64,000 nt of DNA, from NCBI RefSeq assembly GCF_030864355.1, contig NC_083395.1, forward strand, positions 2,790,001 through 2,854,000. Reading direction: 5' to 3'. Made by a program: the position numbers and the translations under genes. Origin of the DNA: Cutaneotrichosporon cavernicola (Eukaryota > Basidiomycota > Tremellomycetes > Trichosporonales > Trichosporonaceae). The notes under the pieces are model-generated. The model did not search any database, was not told the origin of the DNA, and saw only the letters and a program-made list of their open reading frames with translations. How positions within the stretch are numbered: the first letter of the stretch is position 1; the number at the start of each line of letters is the position of its first letter. Positions 9,601-19,952 of the stretch are shown here, piece after piece.

Positions 9601-11998
9601 GGAAGTGTTAGCAACTGTACCAACACAACACCCACGATGCGCGCAGCATGATACCGCTGCGGTTCTTGACGACGTGCTCGGCCCACTCGTCTCCCAGGAC
9701 CTTGCCGCCCTCGACCTCGGTCGGGCCCCTGTGGGTGAGGCGCCGGTCTCCAAGGCCAAGAGATCTCGACACGACACTGAGGTCGTTGGCTGGCGCGAAC
9801 GCGAAGAGGCGATCGCCCCAGCGGCGACGAAGCACCTTGATCTGGCTGAATGTCAGCTGCGGCAGTAATCTTGGTAGCTCACTTCCAGATCTCCGGTCGG
9901 CTCTTGAGCCAGGCTGAGAACGTCACCCCGCTGAGCATTCCCTGGTCGCTCTCTGTGTAGGCAGCGAAGACAATGAGGTCGAAGTACTGCTCGAGCTGGG
10001 GTCAGACGAGTAGTGGCAGTGAACTCACGGAGCGAACAGCCTTGTCGAGGTACCACGAGCCGTTGGGATCATCGCGTGAGACCAAGCTGTATTTGATACG
10101 GTACTCGATGGCATTCTCGCGGAGGTTGACGACCGAATCGCAGTCGTCGATGATCATGTCAACCAGGCGCTTCAGCTCCCGGCCGTGGTCGAGACTGGAC
10201 AGGAGCGAGAGGACGATCTGGTAGTTGCCCATGTGCGCGCTTCGGAGGTTGTCGAGAAGCTTGGGGTGGGTGGCGAGAAGGTCAATGGCGGCAGTGGAGC
10301 GGCGAGAAGGAAGGTCTGAGTGTCAGCACTGCAGCGCTGTGCGTGACTTACTCTCGTCGAGCATGCGCGTGACCTTGAGAAGACTGGTGTTGAGGTACTG
10401 CTGCAGGGAAACCTGCTGCAGGATCTGGGCTGCTTGCGGCGCGCCCAGTGATGCGCCAAGCGCCAGGGAATTCAAGGAATGGGGGGTTGCAGTTCCCGGT
10501 ACGGAAGCCGGCTGGTGTCAGCTTATCGTGAGATTTCGTTCGGCTCACTGTGGCGAAACCTGATCCGTTGGTCACTGGGAAGGGGTCGTCGAGGCCACGA
10601 CGGAGGTACTGCGCACGCCGAACAAGCAGCGCAGCGCACATTGCAAACGTCGCTGGTGTCAGCTACCCCCGAAACCGCCACTTACTTCGCACCACACCCA
10701 TGCCACAGTTGAACACAAGTGAGGAGGTCAGTGGGTCGACGTCCCGGAGGTGCGACACATAGGCGTCGAGGTAGTTGTCCTGGGGTCAGGTACGATGTCG
10801 ACCAGCTCACCTCGATGGGGCGGTCAGGTGCTACGGGGATGCGCCAGTAATCGACCTTCCAACCCCGCCCACGAATGTCGTCAAAGATCTCCCGTGGCGT
10901 CTTGATGCTGAGCTCGTCGACAGCGACCCACGAGGGCACGAGCTCGCCACCATGAACCTCGTCGTGGCAGAGGATGAGACCACCGTACCGCTTTGACTCC
11001 TCGAGGATGTCGATCTTGAAACGCCGCTCAATGTCCTCGATGTTGTCAGAGCGGTCAGACAGAGCGAGGGTCTTGAGAGGCTCTACAGAATCACGAAGGA
11101 CATACGGCCGTCCAGAGCTGGGGTGAGCTTCTCGCGGTGGTGGGGACCCACATGTACACTGGGGTCAGCACGTCCTCAGGGAAGGATGATAACTAGAGAA
11201 GGTGACTCACCGAGTGTCTCTTCGCGTGTTGAGAACCATATGGTGTGGCCCTGCTCGCAAGGCGTGGCAGAGCTCCGGCGTCTCCCCAGAGGCGTGCCCG
11301 CGCGACTCGAGCTGGGGGATGTCCGTGGCGGCTGACATTGGAGGATGGTTAGAATAGACTTGAGGCCGGGGACTGTGGGTTGAGCTACTCCGAACACATT
11401 CAGCCCTTCCTCGCGAGGAGCACGGAAGTTGGGAGCGCCTTGGATGTTAATGTCTAGATCAAGCGCGCGGCCCGTGGGATAGTGGTCTACGATCAGCTAC
11501 ATTGGCGGTTCGCGCGCACCAGTCTTGAGGATAAACCTAGGGTCAGCTACCTCGATCGATATCGTCGACGCCACCGCCACCCAGCACTCACCCTCGACCC
11601 AGGACGGCTCCCACTCGCCGCTTGACCACACCATCGACCTCTGCGCGCAGCTGCTGCGCACGGCCGAGGTTGCGTGGGCGCGGTTGGACTCTAGATGCCA
11701 GAGACGCTTGGAGAGTGCCATTGGAGACACGGCGTTGTTCAATTCGTGGAAGGCCGGTAAGGGGGGACGAACGCACGGGGAGGTGCTGAAACGGGAGTAG
11801 AGTGGTAGAAGGGGGGGTGGGTGGGGAGGTAGCAACCTTGGGCGGGGAGGTGGCAATCTTAGGTGGACTCGTGGCAATCTTAGGTGGACTAGTGGCAATC
11901 TTGGTTGGTGAGGTTGAGGAATTGGTACCAACGTTGGGTAGCGAGGTAGAGGTTTGCGGCGCTGGTACTGGGATACCGCCAGAGCTGGAGCTTGACAT
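6688..11998 (-). CDS. Paladin-like protein with three PTP-like phytase repeats
   Basis: Very long, intron-dense gene (about 1,500 residues; span complement 11998..6688) with many introns of about 30-40 nt. Start chosen at 11998 for a perfect GCCACCATG context. After a low-complexity head with four TSPP-containing heptads come three repeats, each with an entry motif (STREETLVYISGRPYVLR; CLREEPLVMINGAPYCLR; SLREEPVLYVNGRPHVLR) and a P-loop position. The P-loops read NCGMGVVR (10710-10687), NDQLGRGR (8919-8896) and NCQMGRGRTTTGM (from 7329). The first and third keep the CX5R cysteine; in the second it is replaced by Asp. This matches the Paladin (PALD1)/PTP-like phytase family, whose catalytic activity is debated. 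Exon reading includes a 7-nt microexon at 11152-11158. The substrate is unknown; a phosphoinositide or inositol phosphate is plausible by family. Splice sites late in the gene are less certain. Confidence 0.82.
11819..11902 (-). repeat. Four 21-bp tandem repeats in the Paladin-like N-terminus
   Basis: Units at 11819-11839, 11840-11860, 11861-11881 and 11882-11902 encode successive heptads of the form K(I/V)ATSPP on the minus strand. The two inner copies differ by one base, pointing to recent slippage or unequal exchange. TSPP/SPPK motifs resemble proline-directed kinase sites, which is only suggestive. Confidence 0.9.
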
Positions 11999-12442
11999 GG
12001 TGGCCACGGCGAAGGGGAGGGGGAATGGGAGGAAAGTAACAAGGAAACAATGAGATAGAGATTGACATTGAGGGTGAGTGGCCACGTCCGGTGCTATCGG
12101 GGGTGGCTGTCACCGCGGGGTCTCCACGCACGTGACGTGACTGACTATGCTTCCCTGCGTCACAGCCACTAGTGGAGCAGTGGAGGAATACGCAGTTCAA
12201 AAGATACACCAGAGTACAGAACGGTACCGAATATACCGAAGAAGCGGCTGATCAAGACTGAAGCGAACTGACACCAAGAGCATTGGACACGCCTCAGCAA
12301 TGTTGAGCTGTGCATTTATTGGATTTGATGCTATTCTAATTTACTTATGAGCCGTGCGATGACGGGGTACAACTCCGCAAGCGCTGGGTGATGTTACAAG
12401 CGATACAAGACGCCGTCAGGCACGGCCTAGATGTTTGGTTTT
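11999..12442. other. Intergenic region between HSP78 and the Paladin-like gene
   Basis: Both flanking genes run on the minus strand, so this holds the HSP78 3' flank and the promoter and leader of the Paladin-like gene. Bases 12300-12350 are notably AT-rich. No gene or RNA was identified. Confidence 0.6.
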
Positions 12443-14965
12443 TTATGGCAGCTCGCCGTGTTCCTCGAGGACACTGTTGCTGTCGCTGTCGCTGTCACTG
12501 CCCTTCCTGCCTTGAACCTGGTTGGGGTCGGGCTTGCTCGTGATCTCGAGTGCGTCGTGGTGGAAATGGACGGTGACGATTTCTCCATCGTTGATCTCGC
12601 CGTTCAGCATCTTGAGGGCGAGGGGGTTGGAGATCTTGTCGCGCACAACGCGGCTGATTGCGCGCGCACCGTATCGGTCCGAGTAGCCCTTCTTTGCAAG
12701 CCACTCACGCGCCGGCTCGGTTACGTCGAGGGTGATGCGCTTGGCGGCGAGGCGGGCTGCAACCTCTGCAAGGCGGAGGTTGACAATGTCCAAGATCGTC
12801 GACGGGGGGAGCTTGTTAAAGACGACGAGCTCGTCGAGGCGGTTGATGAGCTCGGGGCGGAAGAACTTGTTCACGTCGCGCAGGACGGCGTTCTTCGCGC
12901 TCGCGGAGACTGTGCCGTCCGGCTCGCTCGCTCCGGGCTCGTACAACGCCTCGGCGCCGAGGTTCGACGTAAGAGCGATGATGGTGTTCTTGAAGCTGAC
13001 CTGGCGGCCCTGACCGTCGGTGAGGACACCTTCCTCAAGGATCTGGAGGAGGATGTTGGCCACGTCGGGGTGCGCCTTCTCGATCTCGTCAAACACCACA
13101 ACCGAGTATGGGCGACGACGGACAGCCTCGGTGAGCTGACCACCCTCCTCGTAGCCGACAAAGCCTGGCGTTGCACCGATCAGGCGAGACACGGTGTGCT
13201 TGTCGTGGAACTCGCTCATGTTGATTTGGATGAGAGCCTTCTGCTCGTCGTTGAACAGGAACTCGGCGACCGCCTTGGTTAGCTCAGTCTTTCCCACACC
13301 TGTCGGGCCCAGGAAGAGGAAGCTGGCAAGTGGTCGGTTGGGGCTCTGCAGCCCAGCGCGCGAGAGGCGGATCGCGTTCGAGACGACCTTGATCACCTCG
13401 TCCTGGCCTACGACACGCTTCTTGAGCTGGCCCTCCATGTTGACGAGTCGCTCACGCTCGCCCTTGAGCAGGTTGCTGACGGGGATACCGGTAGCCTTGC
13501 CGACGACAATGGCAATGTCCTCGCTAGTGACGCGGTCGCGCACAGCGAGGTCCGGGTTGGCTGCATCCTCCTTTTGAAGCTCTGCAACGGCCTGGGGGAG
13601 GCGCTTCTGCAGGCGCGGAATCTCGGAGAAACGGAGACGCGAGGCAACCTCAAAGTCGCCATGGCGCTGCGCGTTCTCGAGAGCAATCTTGGCGTGCTCG
13701 AGCTCCTCCTTGATCCCCTTGATCTCTTGGACGCGCTCACGCTCCTTGCTCCACACCTCCTTCATCTTGGTCTGCTTCTCCTTCTTCTCCTTGAGCTCGT
13801 CCTCGACCTTGTTACGACGCTGGATAGAGAACGCGTCCTCCTCGTTCTTGAGCGACTCGCGCTCAATCTCAAGCGTCATGATACGACGGTCAACGTCCTC
13901 GAGTGCTTGGGGACGAGACTCTTGCGTGAGCTTGAGGGTCGAGCATGCCTCATCGACGAGGTCGATAGCCTTGTCGGGAAGGAAGCGGTCGGGGACGTAG
14001 CGGTCCGAGTATACGGCTGCAGTAACGAGTGCAGAGTCGGCAATCTGCACACCAAAGTGGGCCTCGTAACGGCTCTTGAGGCCGCGGAGGATGGAAATAG
14101 TATCGGCAACAGTCGGCTCCTTGATCATGACGGCCTGGAAACGGCGCTGAAGCGCCGGGTCCTTCTCAATGTACTTGCGGTACTCGTCAAGAGTGGTGGC
14201 GCCGATGAGTTGCAACCCACGAGCGAGCGCAGGCTTGATCATGTTGCCGGCGTCCATGGATCCCTCGGCCTTGCCGAGATTGAGGAGCGTGTGAATCTCG
14301 TCGATGAAGATGATGACGCTGCCGGCCTCGTCGTCAATGTCCTTGAGGAGCTGCTTGAAGCGGCTCTCGAACTCGCCTCGCACGCCCGTGCCGGCGAGCA
14401 AGAGAGAAAGGTCGAGAACAAGCACGCGCTTGTCCTGCATACTCTCAGGCACGTCCTTGTTAACGATGCGCTGGGCGAGTCCTTCGATGATAGCGGTCTT
14501 ACCGACACCGGGAAGACCAATGAGGCACGGGTTGGATTTGGTGCGGCGTGAGAGAATCTGAATCGTACGGCGAATCTCCTCATCACGCCCAATGATGGGG
14601 TCGAGCTTGCCTTCCTTGGCCATTTCTGTCAGGTCGACTGAGAACTGCTTGAGCGTCTCGCCCTTTTGCGGCCCTTGTTGCTGAGGTGGTTGTTGAGGTG
14701 GCTGTCCGGGGTACCGCCTTCCGCCGAAGGGTGGGTAGCCCCCACCACCACCACCAGCGCCGCCGCCGCCGCCGCCGCCCATGCCTCCTCCACCTCCACC
14801 CATATAAGGTGGAAAGCCGCCGCCAAAGGCTCCAGGAGGGTAGTTGGCGTATGCTCGTACAGGTGTGGGGTTGTGGAGGAGGACGAGAGGAGTGGCAAGG
14901 GCGCTTGGGATGGGGCGTGGTCGCGCTGCGAGTGCTGTGCGCGCGAGTTGTCTGCGTGCAATCAT
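12443..14965 (-). CDS. HSP78: Mitochondrial ClpB-type disaggregase Hsp78
   Basis: Single-exon 840-residue AAA+ chaperone. Residues 1-40 are rich in Arg and Ala with few acids, a typical mitochondrial targeting sequence. Residues 45-100 form a Gly/Pro/Gln linker with long glycine runs in place of the ClpB N-domain, as expected for Hsp78. The first AAA module has Walker A GLPGVGKT at 150-157 and Walker B IIFIDEIH near 218-225. A middle coiled coil spans about 350-470. The second AAA module has Walker A GPTGVGKT at 553-560 and Walker [12 protein letters not shown] near 622-632. The family works with mitochondrial Hsp70 to dissolve protein aggregates in the matrix. The C-terminus ends in an acidic Ser-Asp repeat. 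Large open frames on the opposite strand are codon-bias shadows. Confidence 0.97.
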   Translation of the reverse strand: MIARRQLARTALAARPRPIPSALATPLVLLHNPTPVRAYANYPPGAFGGGFPPYMGGGGGGMGGGGGGGAGGGGGGYPPFGGRRYPGQPPQQPPQQQGPQKGETLKQFSVDLTEMAKEGKLDPIIGRDEEIRRTIQILSRRTKSNPCLIGLPGVGKTAIIEGLAQRIVNKDVPESMQDKRVLVLDLSLLLAGTGVRGEFESRFKQLLKDIDDEAGSVIIFIDEIHTLLNLGKAEGSMDAGNMIKPALARGLQLIGATTLDEYRKYIEKDPALQRRFQAVMIKEPTVADTISILRGLKSRYEAHFGVQIADSALVTAAVYSDRYVPDRFLPDKAIDLVDEACSTLKLTQESRPQALEDVDRRIMTLEIERESLKNEEDAFSIQRRNKVEDELKEKKEKQTKMKEVWSKERERVQEIKGIKEELEHAKIALENAQRHGDFEVASRLRFSEIPRLQKRLPQAVAELQKEDAANPDLAVRDRVTSEDIAIVVGKATGIPVSNLLKGERERLVNMEGQLKKRVVGQDEVIKVVSNAIRLSRAGLQSPNRPLASFLFLGPTGVGKTELTKAVAEFLFNDEQKALIQINMSEFHDKHTVSRLIGATPGFVGYEEGGQLTEAVRRRPYSVVVFDEIEKAHPDVANILLQILEEGVLTDGQGRQVSFKNTIIALTSNLGAEALYEPGASEPDGTVSASAKNAVLRDVNKFFRPELINRLDELVVFNKLPPSTILDIVNLRLAEVAARLAAKRITLDVTEPAREWLAKKGYSDRYGARAISRVVRDKISNPLALKMLNGEINDGEIVTVHFHHDALEITSKPDPNQVQGRKGSDSDSDSNSVLEEHGELP

Positions 14966-15882
14966 GTCGGTTTAGTCTTGTGTGTGTATGTGATGCAAAA
15001 GAATGGCGTCTTAGCCTATGTAGCTTCGGTCAACGAGCACTAGGTATCAGTGGGAAAGGTGTGGGAAAGAAGTGACTTCATGATATTATACACCAGGTCC
15101 AAACGAGGTCGAACGTTCTGGTTGATACTCATCCATTCTAGGCACACGTCGGTCTCATCATCGACGTCATCATTCATTAACAAAGTCTCGACCAATTCTC
15201 CAATTGAATAGTAGCGGTGGCCAAGATTGCATGCATACAACTCTTGATACTCACTTAATTGGTGCAGAAGAGCAGACAGTGGCTTTGTAGGAGGAGCAGA
15301 TGTCGCAGACGTCGAATGCGAAACAGTTGCCGCGAAACAAAGACGTTTTCATTCGCTAGAGGTCGACATTAAAGCAGTGAGCAGTGAATCACACGAGATT
15401 GCGGAATGCCCTTGTTTCATCTCCATGCTCAATGAAGCTTGCTTAAACAACATGGACATGGCGCCAGCCACGAAATACTCTAAATCTTTCCCTCTCTGCA
15501 CAAATTGCACAAATCTACGTCTCGCTCACATCGTTAACCGGAGCAATCGCAAACAAGTTGCAAACAAACGGCAAAGCCCGAAAGCCGGATGCAGGTGCCG
15601 CCACTACCCAGTTACCCAGACTCGGCCTTGTCCGTCTCCTGCTGATCATCACAGTTCACAGAAACAGTTGAGCCGTTCCCAACTTGCGCTCCCGTATCAC
15701 TCGACAGCGTGGAAGAAGCCTTGCATGATAAACCGCAGTTACAACAGCAAGCCGCCCGTCTCAACCTCAGCCTCGGCGTCGAATCTCAGTCTCAGGATCG
15801 ATCCATAAAGGACAGTCTGCACAACTCCTTCTGATCTCTACGCGCGCTCACGCGCTCTTTATCCTCGTCCAAGCTCTTAGGC
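14966..15882. other. Intergenic region between PEX11 and HSP78
   Basis: About 0.9 kb of lower-GC sequence: the PEX11 3' flank and the HSP78 promoter. Short frames here show no coding bias. No heat-shock element array or RNA gene could be assigned with confidence. Confidence 0.55.
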
Positions 15883-17111
15883 TTACGCAACCGACGCCCA
15901 GGCCGTATTGAGCTTGCCGACGGACACGACGGAGCCGATCGCGGCCGTGATAAGCGGGTTCTCCCAGAGGCCGCCAATAGACCAGTGGATTGTGAGCGGG
16001 ATCCAGGCGCTGGTGTGAGCTTTTTTTATTTTTGTTTTTATTGCTTTTCCTTTTTAGATACGCACAAGTTGACCCAGGCGGCACGCTTCCACGCCGCAAA
16101 CTCGGCCGCGAGCTTCTTGGCTTCCTCGGCATCCACCTTCTTCTCCGTCAGCGAATACCCCTCTTCCTCACCCACCTCGCCCTGGGCCTGGAGGGCAGCC
16201 TGGCGCGCCACGAGGCCGCGGTAAGTGCCGACGAGCTTGACTGCCGACAAGCCGACGTCGATCCTGGGAGTCAGCGTGTTCTGAGGGTCAAGGGGACCCG
16301 AGTCCGTGCGTGCAGTCGGATCTCGTGGATTCCCCGTCCGCCCGTAGATTTTGGAGCCACCGTTTCAGTGCTCCAGTTAGACTCACGCCCATGAGCGGAT
16401 CGAAAGCTTGCCCATGAAGCCGAGCTGCTGGGGAGTGAGGTTGAGGATGCCTCTGGTGCCGAGCCAGACCGAGTGCTCGCCAACGTAGAAGATGGAGAGG
16501 AGGATGACGCGGAGAGTCTGGAACACCTTCTCGTTCCTGAGGTCGAGGTTGGCGAGGCTGGGGCGGAGGAAGAAGTTGGCAAGCGCCTTGGCGGGGTTGG
16601 GGTGCAGGCGGAGGAGCCAGTCGAGCATGGGGATGAGGCCTGGGGTGAGCGCTCGGTCAAGCAATGGCCGGGAATGGGAGCAGTCCTCTTCCAGAGTAGC
16701 TCTGCCGCCATCTGGAAATCTTGGCGCCGGGTTACTGGCCTCTGTCTACACTTTAGTCGACAGGCGGGCAAGGCCCCCGCCAACACACTCCCTCCCCCAC
16801 TTTTCACGCTGCCCGACCAGACCGGAGTTGTAAGACTCACCAAACGCGCGCATGATGACACGCGCCTCGCTAACGTTCCCAGCACCGCGAACGATGCCGG
16901 CGGCGAGCTCGGTAAGGCGGCCAGTGTCGCTAGTGAGCTTCTGCAGGACGGGGTGGTTAATGCGAGCCTGGGCGAGCTTGAGGACAAGCTGGGCAGCTAC
17001 GGGTCCAGTGTAAGCCATGAACTGGAGGCCGCCGTCGAGGCCGGCAGGCGTCGACACGGTGCGGGCGGCGCGCGCGACGAGGGCGTTGAAGCACGAGTTG
17101 GACTTGGACAT
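15883..17111 (-). CDS. PEX11: Peroxisomal membrane protein Pex11
   Basis: Four exons on the minus strand (17111-16841, 16639-16387, 16263-16066, 16009-15883) give 282 residues in continuous phase. The protein starts MSKSNSCFNALVARAARTV and contains KLAQARINHPVLQKL, the FGLIPMLDWLLRLHPNP junction region, and LDLRNEKVFQTLRVILLSIFY. It ends AAIGSVVSVGKLNTAWASVA. This is the amphipathic-helix and membrane-segment layout of Pex11 proteins, which tubulate and divide peroxisomes. The intron before the last exon uses a GTGCGT donor and contains AT-rich runs; with it the protein reads WVNFAWIPLTIHWS, which fits the family. The long first intron is pyrimidine-rich near its 3' end on the coding strand. 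Confidence is high for identity and moderate for the third intron donor. Confidence 0.9.
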
Positions 17112-18152
17112 AGTGAGTGTGGGTGATTGAGAAAGAGATGAAGCTACAAGTCGAAAGTCGATTGTGATGAGTTCGGGGGTTGGTTCTGCGAGGATCGAGG
17201 TGTAAGCTGGCTGGGATGCCGGACAATAGGCGGGGTCGGGTGGGCAGTTGCCGGGAGGGGGGTTCAGGGGCCCACCATACGGTCAAGGTGCCTGCTGCAC
17301 GTGGCGTTTAATGCCCACCTTTTTGCCGACGTCGGCTCGCTCCGACACCTCCACTTTTGCTTGAGACTTTTGTTGGGGCACCTGCGGAGATGATACCGCC
17401 GAATTCCAACCCTCCTCCCTCACCTGTTGCTGCCAACCGACTTGGCAAGGTGCATGTTAACAGACGCTGCAGTCCGGTGCTCATCGTATGGCCATCCGTG
17501 CCAATCGGCGCGTCGACTGCCGACTTACCTCAGCCAACCTCCGTCACTGCCCGCTCACCTTCCGTGCTGATCGGCAGTGCTAATGACTGGAGAGTAGTCG
17601 CCCAACAGGGTGGGTTGTATTTGTGGCGCTGCCAGCCGGCCAAGGTCGACCTCACATGCATTTCCTGGACATAAGGTTGGACTCAACCCGTGCCTTATGG
17701 TTGTATGTATGCGCACATTGTTACTCATAAGCTTCCTACTAACGGTGATGGCGACGTCGATGGCAACGACGGCTGCCAGCATCGCCCAAGGACCAGCAGC
17801 CCTCGCCAACCCACCATTGAGCTTGGTCGGCCAATATCCGAGCTGCCAACCAATGCCGGTGGCCGTGAGTGGGAGAGACTGCCACGAGTGTTACGAGCAG
17901 AATGTCATTGAAACATATCCGTCGCCCGCAGGTCGGTATCACAGTACAGCGTGGCGCATCAATCATACACCGAACACAGTCGATGTCACATTGAGACCGC
18001 AGATCGAAGCTGGACAATCCACTTCGCCATCATACGCCCTCACACGTCTACTGACCACATACGCCCCACTCGACTCATCATCATTCTCACAACATCTCCT
18101 CTTCACTTCCTCATCTTTTGACTTCTCACATCTTCTTGATATCTAACCTTTC
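17112..18152. other. Intergenic region (divergent promoters), no gene supported
   Basis: One kilobase between PEX11 (leftward) and the unknown gene at 18153 (rightward). A frame at 17610-18146 contains a signal-peptide-like stretch (RTLLLISFLLTVMATSMATT), but its codon use is unlike the neighbours, so I did not call it. Confidence 0.5.
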
Positions 18153-19583
18153 ATGTCCTGCTACCACAACCGCTCGCCCTCCCCTCTTCCACTAGGCCGA
18201 CCGTCAGCCGCCTGGCTCCATTCTCCGTCATCCTTGCCGCCAAACCACAGTGCCCCTCCTGCACTACACTACACTCAAACTCTGCGCTACCCATTCCGTA
18301 ACCTCAAACCTGTCAAGTACGTGTTGCCTCCGCGCCAGTCTCAGTCGTCTAAGCCTGTCCAGAAGCTGGGCCGTAAGCGCGAGCGCGAGCGCGAGACCGA
18401 ATCCGCACGGAGTGAGCGTGTACGAGAGGATACCGAGCCTCGTGGGATATGGAGTGAGCAGCGGCGCGAGCAGGGCAAGAGTGAGCGCGGGGTCGCCGAG
18501 CTCGATAGGACCGAGCCAGCAGACAGCAGGATACGGAGTAAGCGTCGGCGAGATAAGCAGGAGAGCGAGGGGTTCGAGATCGACCAGCGCAAGCGTCGGC
18601 GCGGGCGTAATCATGAGAGCGAGAGCGTCGAGCTGGACAAACGAAGCAATCCCCAACTCGAGGCGGAGCCCGAGCCCAGCACCGAGTCCAAGTCCAGCAC
18701 CAACCACAATACCGCGCGAGGGAACGAGCCTCCTCGGACCTCACGGAGCGAAATCCATCCGACGCCAGGAGTCATCCTCCGCATCCCCCGCTTCGCCAAC
18801 CTACCTTACCAACCCATAAACCTCCACCCACCGGCCCCCCTAGCCTACTCAGGTCTGGCTCCTCTACCCAATTCCGCCCACAAGTCTCCTCAGCCCAGCC
18901 AGTCCTCTCAACCCATCCCACCTACTCAACCCTCCCGCAGCACAACCCACTCTCCCCCTCCTGGTCCCCGCCCGTTTCCCGATTTTGTACGTTTCCTCGT
19001 TCCCCCTCGTCCCGTCTCTATCATCGAGATCCGGCGCACGCCAACACCCCCACCACTTCCGACTTGGCCTGAGGTGGGATGGCTCAACCCTCTCCTCCCT
19101 CCCCAGCGGTCACGGCGGCGTGGAAAGAGCGTAGAAGAGTTCCGCGCGTTCGTGAAGCGCACGAATGAAGCGATTCAATTGGAAGTGAGTTCGGGCGGAT
19201 TGGGCACGAGAGATATGCCCAATATGGCACCGTTCTCGCAATTGATACTCCGCCCTCACAAGCAGAGGCACCATCAAAAGAGCCCGCCAGTACCACTCAA
19301 CCCGAGCAAGTTGAAGTCCGATTACTCAGCCTGCAACCTGGGCGGACATTTCTTCATTGGTCGGTCCGACCGGCCACCCTATGCTTTCTGCACTGTCCCG
19401 CCGTTCATTGCACCACGCAGAAACTTGCGTTGGATCATGAAGGGCGAGGTGATCGAAAGCGAATACGTCGCCGAGACTGGGGCGAGTAACATGAAGGTCA
19501 AGATTCCTGAGAAGGTCAAGATTCCTGAGAAGGTCATGGCTGTAAATGACAAGGATAAGTGGAAGTGCCGATTCTGGGCGTGA
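18153..19583 (+). CDS. Unknown basic/proline-rich protein
   Basis: Uninterrupted 476-codon frame starting ATG at 18153. I do not recognise a family. Residues about 60-190 are dominated by Arg, Lys, Glu and Ser with clusters such as GRKRERERE, RSKRRRDKQ and RKRRRGR, resembling nuclear localisation signals. Residues 190-300 are rich in Pro and Ser. The C-terminal 180 residues are more ordered, with PEVGWLNPLLPPQRSRRRG, SVEEFRAFVKRTNEAIQLE and a Tyr/Phe/Trp-containing end (SACNLGGHFFIGRSDRPPYA). An 18-bp direct duplication near 19500-19535 gives KVKIPEKVKIPEKV just before the end. Nuclear location is an inference from the basic clusters. The start could be one of several; the frame itself is well supported by length. 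Confidence 0.55.
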   Translation: MSCYHNRSPSPLPLGRPSAAWLHSPSSLPPNHSAPPALHYTQTLRYPFRNLKPVKYVLPPRQSQSSKPVQKLGRKRERERETESARSERVREDTEPRGIWSEQRREQGKSERGVAELDRTEPADSRIRSKRRRDKQESEGFEIDQRKRRRGRNHESESVELDKRSNPQLEAEPEPSTESKSSTNHNTARGNEPPRTSRSEIHPTPGVILRIPRFANLPYQPINLHPPAPLAYSGLAPLPNSAHKSPQPSQSSQPIPPTQPSRSTTHSPPPGPRPFPDFVRFLVPPRPVSIIEIRRTPTPPPLPTWPEVGWLNPLLPPQRSRRRGKSVEEFRAFVKRTNEAIQLEVSSGGLGTRDMPNMAPFSQLILRPHKQRHHQKSPPVPLNPSKLKSDYSACNLGGHFFIGRSDRPPYAFCTVPPFIAPRRNLRWIMKGEVIESEYVAETGASNMKVKIPEKVKIPEKVMAVNDKDKWKCRFWA

Positions 19584-19952
19584 TGTATTTGTATAGTGGA
19601 GCCACCAGTCTTGCACAGTCCTGTACCAGTTCCCATCATCCCTCGAGAGAATGAAGAATGATCCACATCCTAAACGCCAAGGTATTTACATACCGATGCT
19701 GATGGGTTTCGGAACGGACATGTCCGGGTAACCGGGCCGAGGCAGCCCTACCACCCCTTGGTAGTCACCCTGGCCCAGGCAGTCAACCGACCACCATCGC
19801 CTCGCTTCCGACATCTCGTGCGGACTTGTAAAGAGATTTGCATGTCAGTGCTTACTCAACAGCTCACTTTTCATCTGCCACGCCAGCTCTTCCGTCTATC
19901 AACACCTCTCGCTCACTACTCGACCTTCTGGCCACTACACACCGCCGTACCC
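19584..19952. other. Intergenic region upstream of NPY1
   Basis: Tandem same-strand spacing with no coding or RNA signal. A short palindrome-like stretch rich in CGGACATGTCCG lies near 19710-19730; it could be a regulator site but nothing identifies one. Confidence 0.45.

Noticed and set aside
12431..14551. Long + strand frames (283 and 325 codons) opposite HSP78
   Set aside because: They mirror HSP78 codon for codon; GC-ending codons on one strand remove stops from the opposite strand. Composition (Leu/Val/Glu/Asp-rich) is the usual antisense signature, with no domain.
16473..17126. 217-codon + frame over PEX11
   Set aside because: Antisense to Pex11 exons and introns; no family.
17610..18146. 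178-codon frame with signal-peptide-like segment
   Set aside because: Codon use is random at third positions and the hydrophobic run is preceded by a non-coding-looking head. It could hide a small secreted protein starting at an internal Met, but the evidence is too thin.
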